A DNA stretch of 46,348 nucleotides from Acetobacter persici JCM 25330 (GCF_000613905.1 NZ_BAJW01000024.1:1-46348); one strand, 5' to 3'; positions 9,887-19,185 are shown, numbered from the stretch's first letter. The notes: generated from the letters alone by a model not told the origin. Program-made: numbers and translations.

Positions 9887-12208
9887 GTGTCTTCTGATGA
9901 GATTGTCGATCCGACTGTGCAGAATGATGCGTCCATAAAGCGCGTCCTGCTGCATCTGGTTCTGCCCTTTGGCGTGCTGGTGCTGGTTGTGGGGGCCATT
10001 GCCGCCATTGGTCTGCATTCCTACCGCTCCACGCGGGCGGGTGTTGTGGCGCTGACGCATGAATTGCTGGGCGCTGTGCAGCAGAACATTTCTCAGGAAG
10101 TGTCAGACTACATTATGCCCGCCATGGCCGGGAATATCATCGCCAGCGGGATGATTACGCATGCGCCGCCGCAGGTGGCGGACCGGGTGTTCAATTCCTA
10201 CGGTGCGGCCATGCTGCAAAGCGTCCCGCAGTTACAGTCCTTTTATCTGGGGGATGAAGACGGGCATTTCCGTCTGATTACCCGCGGGCCGGACGGTAAA
10301 AATCAGGAACGCACCACGTTTGAGTTGCATGATGGCAAACAGGTCTATCACCGCGAGTTTTATACGGATGACGGCGTAAAAACCGGCGAGGAATATACCG
10401 ACGCAACCGGATATGACCCCCGGAAACGCCCATGGTATGCCAATACGGAGGGCAAGACGGACACGCAGTGGACGCAGCCTTATCTGTTTGCCACGGCGCG
10501 GCAGTTTGTGATGACAAGCTCCCTGCGGTTTAAAGGGGCAAACGGGCATACCTATGTGTTTGCCACCAATATTTCCCTCAATGAACTCAGCACCTTTCTT
10601 GATCATCTGAAAGTGGGCAAAACCGGCAACGCTATTATTCTGGACAGCAAGGGCCGGGTTATTGCGGGGCGTAACATCATGCAGCAGGCGGAAGCTGCGG
10701 GATGGGACCCTAACAAGATGGTGCTGGACCCCAAGACGCACCCGGTTTTTGCACGCGGGTATGACCATTACCGCGTGCGGGGGTTCGGGCCACGCAGTTT
10801 TGAACTGAATGGCAAACGCTACGTCACCATTGCGTCCCCGCTGAAAAACTCAGCAGAGGGCTGGATTTTGCTTCTGTCTGCCCCGGAGAGCGATTTTGCA
10901 AACTTTGCCCGGCAGAGCAGCCAGCAGAGCTTGCAGTTTGCAGGCATTATTATTGTGTTCTCTCTGGTGCTGGCCGGGTTTCTGGTGCGGCAGGTCCGGC
11001 GGTCAGAACGGGTGGCCCGCAAACTGGGGCAGCAGGGCGCGCAGATCGCGCATGAAACCGCAGCCGTGCAGCAGGTTGCCGCCACCCCACGCCTGTTTGA
11101 TCCGACTGCCGAACCACTGGTGCTGACGGAGCAGCTTGTGCACATCACGGATGCGCGCCGGGCCAGCATCTGGCGGCTGCTGCACGATGGTGCGGCGATG
11201 ATCTGCGAAGATTCATATGATCAGAAACAGGATGCCCATTCCGGTGGTTTTGAAATGTCGCGCGCTGATCTGGGTGAGTTGTTTGAAACGATTGAAGCCG
11301 GGGACGTGCTGACGGTTGAAAATGCCGCCACGGATGAACGCACCCGGCAGTTTGAACGCCTCGTGATGCGGGAACTGGGCACCAGAATGCTCGCGATCTA
11401 CCCCATTCACGGCCCGAAAGGGATTATGGGCGGGCTGGTGCTGGAAGATGCGCACATGGCGCCGCATCTGCTGTATTTTGTTGACCTTATGGCTTCCATC
11501 GCCGGGATCAGGCTGGCGGAAACCGCGGATGATGCCGGAACGCATGCTCTGGCCGCCGAGGATATTCCGGGCACAGCGACATCCGCCACGCCGCTGCCTG
11601 CGCCGCGTTATGATAATATGCTGATGCAGGCGCCGCAGGTGGCAGGCGTCAGCACGTCAGGCATTTATCCGTCCGTTGCGGTGCTGGTGATCACGTTTTC
11701 TGATCCGGTTGTGGATGGTGAGGCGGAAACCAAAAGCCTGCTCCAGTTGATTAATGCGCTGGCAACCGATGTGCAGCGTATTTCCAGAGAGCGCGGCCTG
11801 TTTGCGGTGGAGGTGGCAGGGCACCGGATGATCTGCATGGCGGGCTGCACGGTTGAGGAAGACCCGACAGCCATTATCCGCATTGCCGATGCCGCGCTGA
11901 CCATGCGTGAGACATTTATGGCAACACTGGCAGCCGCTAATCTTGAGCCGGTTTTTGCCATGGGTCTGGACTATGGCGCGGCCTTTGGCGGCGCTGTGGG
12001 TGAAGACCCAAAAGTATTCAACCTGTGGGGGCAGACGGTCTCGCTCGCGGAACTGATGGCGCAGGGCGCGAGTGATGGCGGCACCATTCAGGTGACGGAC
12101 CGCGTGTATCAGGCGCTGCGTGACAGATATCTGTTCCGCTCGCGCGGGTCCTTCTTTGCGCCGCATCTGGGGCTGGGCCGCGCTTATATTCTGGCGGCAC
12201 GCCGATGA
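9887..12208 (+). CDS. Membrane sensor: dCache, GAF and degenerate class III cyclase-like domain
   Basis: The 773-residue protein starts at GTG 9887, with AGGGG about 10 bases upstream. A first membrane helix (about residues 20-42) is followed by a periplasmic dCache domain (about 60-340, with GYDPRKRPWY), a second helix (about 351-371, FAGIIIVFSLVLAGFLV), a GAF-like domain (about 405-530) and a C-terminal region similar to class III nucleotide cyclases (about 610-770). The cyclase core looks inactive. The first metal-binding Asp is Thr in VAVLVITFSD. The GD that carries the second is GH in VAGHRMICMAG. The usual GDTVNLAAR is GQTVSLAEL. It is therefore probably a signal-responsive scaffold rather than an enzyme. 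Its stop overlaps the next start (ATGA), so it is coupled to the MCE transport genes, presumably adjusting them to an extracellular ligand; that role is inferred. Confidence 0.85.
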   Translation: MSSDEIVDPTVQNDASIKRVLLHLVLPFGVLVLVVGAIAAIGLHSYRSTRAGVVALTHELLGAVQQNISQEVSDYIMPAMAGNIIASGMITHAPPQVADRVFNSYGAAMLQSVPQLQSFYLGDEDGHFRLITRGPDGKNQERTTFELHDGKQVYHREFYTDDGVKTGEEYTDATGYDPRKRPWYANTEGKTDTQWTQPYLFATARQFVMTSSLRFKGANGHTYVFATNISLNELSTFLDHLKVGKTGNAIILDSKGRVIAGRNIMQQAEAAGWDPNKMVLDPKTHPVFARGYDHYRVRGFGPRSFELNGKRYVTIASPLKNSAEGWILLLSAPESDFANFARQSSQQSLQFAGIIIVFSLVLAGFLVRQVRRSERVARKLGQQGAQIAHETAAVQQVAATPRLFDPTAEPLVLTEQLVHITDARRASIWRLLHDGAAMICEDSYDQKQDAHSGGFEMSRADLGELFETIEAGDVLTVENAATDERTRQFERLVMRELGTRMLAIYPIHGPKGIMGGLVLEDAHMAPHLLYFVDLMASIAGIRLAETADDAGTHALAAEDIPGTATSATPLPAPRYDNMLMQAPQVAGVSTSGIYPSVAVLVITFSDPVVDGEAETKSLLQLINALATDVQRISRERGLFAVEVAGHRMICMAGCTVEEDPTAIIRIADAALTMRETFMATLAAANLEPVFAMGLDYGAAFGGAVGEDPKVFNLWGQTVSLAELMAQGASDGGTIQVTDRVYQALRDRYLFRSRGSFFAPHLGLGRAYILAARR

Positions 12209-13098
12209 GTGGCAGCAGCGAGCCACGTAATCCGGGGGAAGAGCGGGACCCGATTCTGGAGGCGGATGCCGCCAGTCACTCCCAGAACCGACCAAAACTC
12301 ACGCTGCGAGACTGGGCGCGGGAAAAACTGGCATGGCTTGGGCGGCTGACACGGCGGCAGATCCGCTTTTTCCTGATTATGCTCGGGGCAAGCTGGGGCG
12401 TTATTTTTGAAAGTTTCCGCGCTCATTCCTGGCGGCGGACCGTGCGGTTTGAATTTGCCTCCACCATGCGTAGCGTGATTGGCGGCGGGCTGATTGCCAC
12501 CCTGTTTGCGGGGACGCTGACAGGTGTGGCCGCCGTCTCCCAGACCATTTACTGGCTTGGTCTGGCCGGGATGGCCAAAATGACCGGCACCATTCTGATT
12601 GATGTCGTCATTCGGGAAATTGCGCCCATTCTGGTTGGTATTCTGCTGCTGGGCCGCAACGGCATGCTCTCCGTAACGGAGCTGGGGCTGCTGACAACCG
12701 GGGGGGAAATCCGCTCCATGCAGGCGCAGGGGCTGGACCCGTTTCTGCTGCTGGTCATGCCCCGGACGCTGGCCTTTACCGTTGGCGGCTTTACGCTGGG
12801 GATTCTGTTTTCTTTCGCGGCCCTTGTCACGGGCTACGTTATCAGCCGGATTTCCGGCGTGGTGACAAATCCGGTCTGGACGTTTCTGTATGATGTTATC
12901 ACGGCCATGTCCCGCGCGGATTATCTGGTGATTCCGCTCAAATTCGTCACGGTCGGGTTTGTTGTGGGGCTGGGTGGCTGCCTGACGGGGCTGACCGCCA
13001 CAAATGAGGACAACCTGCGCACGCTTCTGCCGCGCGGCTTCTCACGCGGCATGCTGATTGTGATGGCTGTCAGCGTGCTGTTCAGTCTGGATCTGTAA
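12205..13098 (+). CDS. MlaE-type permease of an MCE transport system
   Basis: This 297-residue inner-membrane protein belongs to the MlaE/YrbE permease family. A charged cytoplasmic N-terminus of about 75 residues precedes several membrane helices. The family core is visible as FAGTLTGVAAVSQTIYWLG, then VVIREIAPILVGILLLGRNG and SVTELGLLTTGGEIRSMQAQG, matching the conserved cytoplasmic coupling segment of MlaE. Such permeases move phospholipids or other lipids between the inner membrane and an MCE protein in the periplasm. Its start overlaps the sensor gene by four bases, and the ATPase-like gene begins four bases after its stop. The operon lacks the usual mlaB and mlaC partners. The lipid cargo and its direction cannot be told from sequence. 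Confidence 0.9.
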   Translation: MSGSSEPRNPGEERDPILEADAASHSQNRPKLTLRDWAREKLAWLGRLTRRQIRFFLIMLGASWGVIFESFRAHSWRRTVRFEFASTMRSVIGGGLIATLFAGTLTGVAAVSQTIYWLGLAGMAKMTGTILIDVVIREIAPILVGILLLGRNGMLSVTELGLLTTGGEIRSMQAQGLDPFLLLVMPRTLAFTVGGFTLGILFSFAALVTGYVISRISGVVTNPVWTFLYDVITAMSRADYLVIPLKFVTVGFVVGLGGCLTGLTATNEDNLRTLLPRGFSRGMLIVMAVSVLFSLDL

Positions 13099-13102
13099 GC
13101 TC

Positions 13103-13804
13103 ATGGATACACGCATCGCAGGCCCGCTGCTGGAACTGAACAAGGCTGTTCCCTCTTTTGAGGAAAGTGGCCTGCCGCCCGTGCCGTTCAGCATGAAGCT
13201 GATGCCCGGTGACTGTATGGTGGTTGAAGCACGCTCCACCTCCCGCGCCACCATGTTTGCGGATCTGTGCTGCGGGCTGGTGCCGTTGGATGATGGCGCG
13301 GTCAGGTTCATGGGGCTGGACTGGGCAGACCTGCATGACAGGGAGCTTAACGCCCTGCGCGGCCGCATCGGGCGCATGACCCGCCGGGCAAGCTGGCCAG
13401 AGTTTCTGAACACACATCTTGCGATTACCCTCCAGCAACTGCACCATACATCCCGCCCGCTGGATGACATTGTGGCGGAAGCGGCAAGGCTTGGGGAACT
13501 GTTCGGTCTGCCCGGCCTGCCGGTGCTGCGGCCCAGCATGTTGTCCGATGTGGACCTGCTGCGTGCCGGGTGTGTGCGGGCCTTTCTCGGGCGACCCCGC
13601 CTGCTGCTTCTGGAAGACCCGCTGGAAGGAAGCCCCGTGGACCTGCAAAATCCGTTTCTCAGTGCAATAACGGATGCGCGGGACAGGGGCGCAGGTGTTA
13701 TCTGGCTGGTGCGTAATAATGCCATATGGCAGGGCTACCGGCAGGGGATAACGAGTATATGGCGCCTGGCTGATGACGGGCTTGTAGAAATACGGACGGC
13801 ATAA
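13103..13804 (+). CDS. ABC ATPase homologue with degenerate catalytic motifs (MlaF position)
   Basis: The 233-residue protein lies where MlaF is expected, between an MlaE permease and an MCE protein, and keeps the ABC layout. After PGDCMVV the Walker A loop should follow, but the sequence is EARSTSRAT (42-50): no glycine loop and no lysine. The following ADLCCGLVPLDDGAVRFMG is ABC-like. The signature LSGGQ is replaced by LSDVDLLR (146-153), the Walker B end is LLLLEDP with Glu and Asp exchanged, and the switch histidine is missing in VIWLVRNN. Neither other frame across the Walker A region gives a P-loop, so this is not an indel artefact. I infer that it cannot hydrolyse ATP normally. It may be a structural subunit, or the complex may borrow another ATPase. 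The next gene starts at its stop codon (TAATG). Confidence 0.82.
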   Translation: MDTRIAGPLLELNKAVPSFEESGLPPVPFSMKLMPGDCMVVEARSTSRATMFADLCCGLVPLDDGAVRFMGLDWADLHDRELNALRGRIGRMTRRASWPEFLNTHLAITLQQLHHTSRPLDDIVAEAARLGELFGLPGLPVLRPSMLSDVDLLRAGCVRAFLGRPRLLLLEDPLEGSPVDLQNPFLSAITDARDRGAGVIWLVRNNAIWQGYRQGITSIWRLADDGLVEIRTA

Positions 13805-14754
13805 TGTTCCAGATCCGCTTAAGACAGAAAATCAAACCCCTCATTTCTCTCCGCTATGCGGATGAATGGGTCGGGTTTCTTGTCCTTCTCAGCGTGGTGC
13901 TGTTTGCTGGCGCCGTGGTGGAAGCCGGTGTGCTGCAAAACTGGCTGACACCGCCCGCGCGCCTGCATGTCACCCTGCCTGCCTCGGGCGTGGGCGGCCT
14001 GACGGTGGGGAGTGATGTGCAGCTATTGGGCACCCATGCCGGAACCATCCGCGCCGTGAAACTCAACCCTTCGGGTGATATGTATGCGCTGGTGGATCTG
14101 GACCCGCAGGCCAAGCCCTTTATCCGGCGGGACAGCACAGCCATTATCCGTAAGCAGTTTATTGTCACAGGGTCATCTTATCTGGAACTCAGCCGAGGGC
14201 ATGGCGAGGCCATGGACTGGAGCTATGCGGTGCTCAGCGCCACACCTGCCCCCAACCCGGCGGATCAGATTACCGCAACACTCAATGATATTCAGGCGCA
14301 GATCATGCCCGCCATTGCCAGTGCCCGCCACATGATGGCCGAACTGGACGCCACCATGACGGACATGCACGCAGGCAAGGGGACGGTGGGCCAACTGCTG
14401 ACGAATGATGAACTGCTCAAGCAGGCGCAGGCGGCAGCGGTTTCTCTGAACACCGTCATTGACCGACTGAAGCCGATTGAGCAGCAGGTTTCCGGGATTA
14501 TGACCAAAACGGACGGCACCATGAACAACCTGCGCTCTGCCTCGCATGATCTGAAAGGCGCGACCCCGCATCTGCCCGCGATTGCTGGCAGTGTGGAGGC
14601 CAGCACGGCAGATCTGCCAGCCCTGCTGGCACAGGCGCAGACCACCCTGTACGGGCTGGAAAAGCTGACAGACCAACTCCGTGGGATGTGGCTGCTGGGC
14701 GGGCAGAAAACCACCAGAAAAAACCGTCTTGCCCCCCGGCAGGTGCGGCCATGA
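13804..14754 (+). CDS. MCE-domain (MlaD-type) lipid transport protein
   Basis: The 316-residue protein has one N-terminal membrane anchor (about 21-43, DEWVGFLVLLSVVLFAGAVV) and then an MCE domain (about 52-128, with GLTVGSDVQLLGTHAGTI and ITGSSYLEL-like IVTGSSYLEL). A long helical C-terminal region (about 150-300) follows, with the GKGTVGQLLTNDELL motif common in Gram-negative MCE proteins, then low-complexity helices. MCE proteins form hexameric rings in the periplasm that carry lipids between membranes. The start overlaps the ATPase-like gene by one base and the stop overlaps the lipoprotein gene by four, so all are one operon. E. coli MlaD is shorter; the extended helical tail suggests a needle-like rather than a flat assembly. 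Confidence 0.92.
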   Translation: MFQIRLRQKIKPLISLRYADEWVGFLVLLSVVLFAGAVVEAGVLQNWLTPPARLHVTLPASGVGGLTVGSDVQLLGTHAGTIRAVKLNPSGDMYALVDLDPQAKPFIRRDSTAIIRKQFIVTGSSYLELSRGHGEAMDWSYAVLSATPAPNPADQITATLNDIQAQIMPAIASARHMMAELDATMTDMHAGKGTVGQLLTNDELLKQAQAAAVSLNTVIDRLKPIEQQVSGIMTKTDGTMNNLRSASHDLKGATPHLPAIAGSVEASTADLPALLAQAQTTLYGLEKLTDQLRGMWLLGGQKTTRKNRLAPRQVRP

Positions 14755-15686
14755 AGCGCGTTGCCGCACTCACCCTGCTAGCCCCCCTGCTTCTGGCCGG
14801 ATGCGGTGGCGGGGCGGTGGAAGCGCCGTCCGCACGGGATGACGCCGCGTGGGATCAGGCCATGACAGCGGGGCAGGATTCTTTTGAACTGGGCCGCTAC
14901 AGCGTGGCGATCACCCAGTATCGCCGGGCAGCGGATCTGGCGCTGTTGCGGGATGATGGGGTGGCTGCGGCCGAGGCAGGGTATGATCTGGCGGTGGCGC
15001 AACTGGCGGGGGATGATCCGGCTGCTGCGGTTAAAACCGTGCAGACAACCCGGCAGGCAGCCGCTTTACGCGGGCAGACCGCACAGCCTGAGTTTGACCT
15101 GATTGAAGCGGCGGCCCGCTACCGTCTGCGGCAATATTCTCAGGCCGTCACGCTGGCTTCCGGCGGTATGAGTGCGGCGGATCGCGCTTATGCCGCGCGC
15201 TCGGCCCTGGTGCTGGGGCTGGCGGCGGATGCCGGGCAGGATAGAACGGCCTTCCAGAAAGCACTGACCTATTTCAATGCGCTGAAGCCGCCGCTTTCCC
15301 GCACGGAGCAGGCGGATAAGGCGGAAATTCAGGCGCGCGCCGTGCTGGCCTCCAGCCCCGTGCAGGCAGAGCAGCTTGCGGAGCAGGCGGCCACCTTGCG
15401 GCGGGATGAAGCCTCTTACCGTGATATGGCGCGGGCGCTGGCTCTGGCCGGGCAGGCGGCGGACCGCAGCGGGGACCACCAGAAAGCGGCCAGTTTCTGG
15501 GCGCGGGCCGCGCAGAGTGCGTCCATGCAGGCCAAGTCCGCCAATACGGCAGACGCCGCAACGGTGACGCAGGGGGAAACGCTGCTGCGTGGCGGGGCAA
15601 CATCCGCGCAAGGAGATGCGGCGGAATGGGCGCATCTGGCAGGCGGGGTCTCCCTCCATCCGTTTGCAGAGCCCAAAGCGCAATAA
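14751..15686 (+). CDS. TPR-like lipoprotein, last gene of the MCE operon
   Basis: The start ATG 14751 overlaps the MCE stop (ATGA). The N-terminus MKRVAALTLLAPLLLAGCGG is a lipoprotein signal with lipobox LAGC. The remaining 290 or so residues are alanine-rich helical pairs resembling tetratricopeptide repeats, for example SFELGRYSVAITQYRRAADLA and DHQKAASFWARAAQSASM. I do not recognise a named family. Because MCE systems often use an outer-membrane lipoprotein as terminal partner (MlaA, PqiC), this protein may fill that place here, although it looks like neither. Membrane side and function are inferred. Confidence 0.8.
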   Translation: MKRVAALTLLAPLLLAGCGGGAVEAPSARDDAAWDQAMTAGQDSFELGRYSVAITQYRRAADLALLRDDGVAAAEAGYDLAVAQLAGDDPAAAVKTVQTTRQAAALRGQTAQPEFDLIEAAARYRLRQYSQAVTLASGGMSAADRAYAARSALVLGLAADAGQDRTAFQKALTYFNALKPPLSRTEQADKAEIQARAVLASSPVQAEQLAEQAATLRRDEASYRDMARALALAGQAADRSGDHQKAASFWARAAQSASMQAKSANTADAATVTQGETLLRGGATSAQGDAAEWAHLAGGVSLHPFAEPKAQ

Positions 15687-15816
15687 GAAAAATCTCTGCA
15701 AAGTGATGCGGATTTGCCATGCGTAAATGATAGGCGCACGCGGTTCTGCGCGCGTGTATCACCGTCTGACGGCAGGGTCGCGCGGCATGGCGGCCTTTCA
15801 GATCAGAAGGTCAGAC

Positions 15817-16824
15817 ATGAAAAGCTTATTCCGCCATCTTAAGGAAAAGCGTGAGGCGAAACTTACGGCGCGGTATAACCGGCTGGATGATACGCCGCTT
15901 GAGGATACCGGCAAGACGGGCAAAAAAAGCCACTTCACGACAAAAGAAGCCATCCGCCGGTTTCGCACGCATGCGCTGGTGGAGGAAAAGGGCCACCGGG
16001 ATGTGGTGCGTGTCGGGCTTTCAGACAGTGTCTGGACGGACCTGTACCATCACGCTCTGACGGCAAGCTGGCCGTCTTTTGTGTATTCGGCGGTTATTTC
16101 CTATTTTCTGATCAATCTGTTTTTTGCCCTGCTCTATCTGGTCGCACCGGGGCAGGTGACGGGTGATAGCCAGCATACGCTGCTCTCCCTGTTCTTCTTC
16201 AGTGTGCAGACGCTGTCCACCGTGGGCTATGGCGGCATGGTGCCTGTCGGGCCGTATGCCAACGTGATTGTCACGTTTGAAGTGCTGATTGGCATGATGA
16301 TCAATGCGCTGGCAACGGGTGTTGTATTCGCCCGTTTTGCCCGCCCCCGGGCGCGCATCATGTTCAGCAACAAAGCCGTTATCAGTAATGAAAATGGTAT
16401 TCCGGCACTGTGTATCCGCATTGCTAATATGCGGCTGAGCGTCATTTTATCCGTGGATGTGGAAGTCTCGCTCTCCCGGCTGGTGCTGAGTGAAAACGGG
16501 CATCTGGTCCGGCAGTTTGATCAGCTTTTGCTGGTGCAGTCTCATGTGCCGGTGCTGCGGTTTGCATTTGTCATGGCGCATGTGATCGGGCCGGAAAGCC
16601 CGCTGCACGGCAAGAGCATGGCGGAGCTTGAGAAGGAAGAGGCCGAAATTGTCGTGACCGTGACCGGCACGGACGAGGCGCTCGGTCAGACTGTTTTTGC
16701 CAGAACGGCGTACCGGTTTGACCATGTGCATCATAATCACCGGTTTGTGGATATCGTTCTTTCCCGTCCGGACGGGAAAATCGCCGTGGATTACACGCGC
16801 TTTCATGATATTGAGCAGCACTGA
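15817..16824 (+). CDS. Inward-rectifier potassium channel, KirBac type
   Basis: This 335-residue protein has a cytoplasmic N-terminus, an outer helix (about 84-110), a pore helix and the potassium selectivity filter TVGYG (135-139), an inner helix (about 150-172, with IGMMINALATGVVFARFARP), and a large C-terminal immunoglobulin-like cytoplasmic domain (ARIMFSNKAVISNENG, LCIRIANMR, ending in VDYTRFHDI). These are the marks of the prokaryotic Kir family. I chose ATG 15817 because AGAAGG lies a few bases upstream; an in-frame ATG at 15787 has no such site. The channel should pass potassium down its gradient, perhaps gated by lipids or pH. It is transcribed separately from the MCE operon, after a 130-bp gap. 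Confidence 0.93.
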   Translation: MKSLFRHLKEKREAKLTARYNRLDDTPLEDTGKTGKKSHFTTKEAIRRFRTHALVEEKGHRDVVRVGLSDSVWTDLYHHALTASWPSFVYSAVISYFLINLFFALLYLVAPGQVTGDSQHTLLSLFFFSVQTLSTVGYGGMVPVGPYANVIVTFEVLIGMMINALATGVVFARFARPRARIMFSNKAVISNENGIPALCIRIANMRLSVILSVDVEVSLSRLVLSENGHLVRQFDQLLLVQSHVPVLRFAFVMAHVIGPESPLHGKSMAELEKEEAEIVVTVTGTDEALGQTVFARTAYRFDHVHHNHRFVDIVLSRPDGKIAVDYTRFHDIEQH

Positions 16825-16880
16825 GTAATGAAGCTCCGACTCACTGAAGCTCTGGGAATAGCTGGGCGGTTCTGCGGGCG

Positions 16881-19090
16881 TCAGGCCGCACGGGGCAGAT
16901 GGAAGCGGCGGCTTGTGTCCAGAAAGGTCACGTTATCCGCCAGTTCCCGCGTCATGACCTCCAGACTGCCGACGGCACGGGTCAGGTCCATCTGTAAGGA
17001 CAGGTTTGGCTCCCACAACGCTGCCGGGCGCAGCAGGGCGAGGGCCTGTGCGGCTTTTTCCGCAGGGCGCGTGCTGTAACCACGCAGGGTTGCAATGCTG
17101 TGCAGAACATCCTGCAACAGGCGTGTCTGCTCCGGGCAGAGCACCTGATGCGCCAGCACATGCTGAATACGCAGCACCAGCAGCCCGACCGTCATAATCC
17201 CCATGGCACCGGCCAGATAGGCTTCCGTCAGCGCATCAGGCTGGACGCCGGCATGGTGGATAATCTGTGCAATTCGACCGCAGGAGCGGGCCATCCATTC
17301 GGCGGGCGTAAAGGCGCTTTTTTGTGCGGCCAGCCTGCGTAAATCGCGCACCAGTCTGCGGCGGAGCCGCCAGCGTTCGGCCGCCGGGTCAAACGGCAGA
17401 ACCAGCCGGAAGGCCCACACGCCCAGCGCAATCCCAAGAACAACGGCGGGTGTGGTGTTAAACCAGACAAGTTCATTCAGGCGGCTATGGTTCGCGGGCC
17501 CCACCATAAAGGGCATGAAATTGTTATAGGCTGCGGCGGTTCCAATGGAGTTTGGGGCACGCAGGGCTAACCCGCCAATCAGCATGGGGAAGAACAGGGA
17601 GGCCAGAAGTGTTTCATTACTGGCCTGTTCAGGCAGCACAAAAAATACCAGCAGCCACGATACCGCGGCAGCCCAGACCGCGCCCCTTAAAAAACCGCTT
17701 GAGGCTAGAACAGGATTTTCAAAAGAGGAAAAGCGGGTGCTGGTGACAGCCACAAACATGGCCAGCGTAGACCCGTCCGGCCACGCCGTGACTCCCAGAT
17801 CAAACCCCCAACGCAGATCCCTACGGCAGCTCGCAAGCCATTATTGATGGCCAGAACAGGGTCTTTTTCAATATGCTGGGCAAAGTGGAAATGGTCTTTT
17901 GTGCCGGGCTCCAGCGTTGCAAGAAAATGCTGCACCGCTTCATCCAGTTCCAGAATCAGCTTGGCAAGTGCTGTTTCCAGAATACGGCTTTCGAGCAGGT
18001 TCCGCATCAGTTGTTCGGAACTGTTGGGGTGGGATCTGGCCTGTTCAAACAGGATCAGCGTGTCCGTCGCGGTTTGCAGGCAGTTGGTGCGGGTGTGGTA
18101 CAGGTCCGCCCGGATCTGTCGGGCGGCTGCAACCAGATCGGTCTCGGTCGTCAGGCGTTCAGGGATGGTTTTCAGGATCTGCGCAAAATCTGAAAGTGAT
18201 TTTTCAAAAGTTTCAGGCAGCGGGGCCGCCGCCTGCATATGGATATGCAGACTCAGCCCGCGGGCCAGAAAGGTGGAAATGCTCGCCAGAACCGCGCGGG
18301 CGTGGTCCCCAATATGGGCGTGCGGGCCGATCTCAATTTCACTGAACTCGATCTGATCCGCGAGAGACGGAATACTGCCGATCAGCGCTCGGGAGCGGAA
18401 CAGCCCATCTTTTTCTCCCAGCAGCAGTCCTGTCATGCTCAGGCAGGCTCCGCTTAACGCCTCCTGCATCCGGCTGCGGATTTCTTCATGCGCAACAGTT
18501 TGCAGCCGTGGGGCAAACAGCCCTGCCAGCGTGCTCTCACACACAATACCCAGCGTGATGTAGGTCGTGCGGGACATGGCGATCATGAAGACATTGTCGG
18601 GCTGGTTGGCCCCGCTCAGCACGATGATGGTGCAGGTAAAAGCCACCAGAACCAGCGCGTAGGAGCGGAAGTTGCGCAAAAACGTCGCCTCGGCGCAGCA
18701 GGCACCGGCCCCCAGCGCCAGCAGCGGGAAGAGCAGCCACGGCTCCTGCGGAAAGGCCGCCAGAAAGGCAATCCCGGCTATGGCGCCAAGACATGTGCCA
18801 ATCAGCCGCCATTTGGCTTTGGACATGCTTTGCCCGCGTGAGTTCTGGGCCACAATCCATGTTGTCATGGCGGCCCATTGCGGGCTGTCCAGTTCCATCC
18901 ATAGAGCGAGGCTGAGAGCCAGCAGGGCGGCAAAGGTTGTGCGCAGGGCAAAACCGAGATTGGCCGGGGAGGGGGCAATCAGCCATGCAAGGGGCGCTTT
19001 TTCTGAAAGGCCAGCGCGGCCCAGAGAGGTTCTGGCAGCCCACGCATGAATATGCTGCGCGAGGCGATCAGACAGAGAAGACACAGACAC
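16881..19090 (-). CDS. FUSC-family inner-membrane exporter 1, one frameshift in the sequence as given
   Basis: The minus frame changes near 17792. Adding one base turns GLIWESRRG into GLIWEVTAWPDGST, which aligns with GLVWEVTAWPAGLG of the next gene, and gives about 736 residues. The protein belongs to the fusaric acid resistance/aromatic acid exporter (FUSC, AaeB-like) family: two blocks of membrane helices separated by a long cytoplasmic helical region. The first block has LWMELDSPQWAAMTTWIVAQ, typical of AaeB. Such proteins export aromatic or organic acids, often with a membrane-fusion partner; none is encoded here. The start is GTG 19090 without a clear ribosome-binding site. It is a tandem paralogue of the following gene, sharing many residue blocks, and ends facing the potassium channel gene. 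Confidence 0.87.
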
Positions 19091-19185
19091 GGGCCAGAAA
19101 TTCCTCCAGAACCCGTGTTATAACATGAAGGAGGCGGCCCGGTACATCTTAAAATTATTTTTCAGAAAACGGCAGAATGAAGGAT

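Noticed and set aside
13103..13804. Loss of ATPase motifs explained by sequencing indels, as elsewhere in the window
   Set aside because: The frame is continuous, the surrounding residues are ABC-like in the same frame, and other frames over the Walker A region do not give a P-loop.
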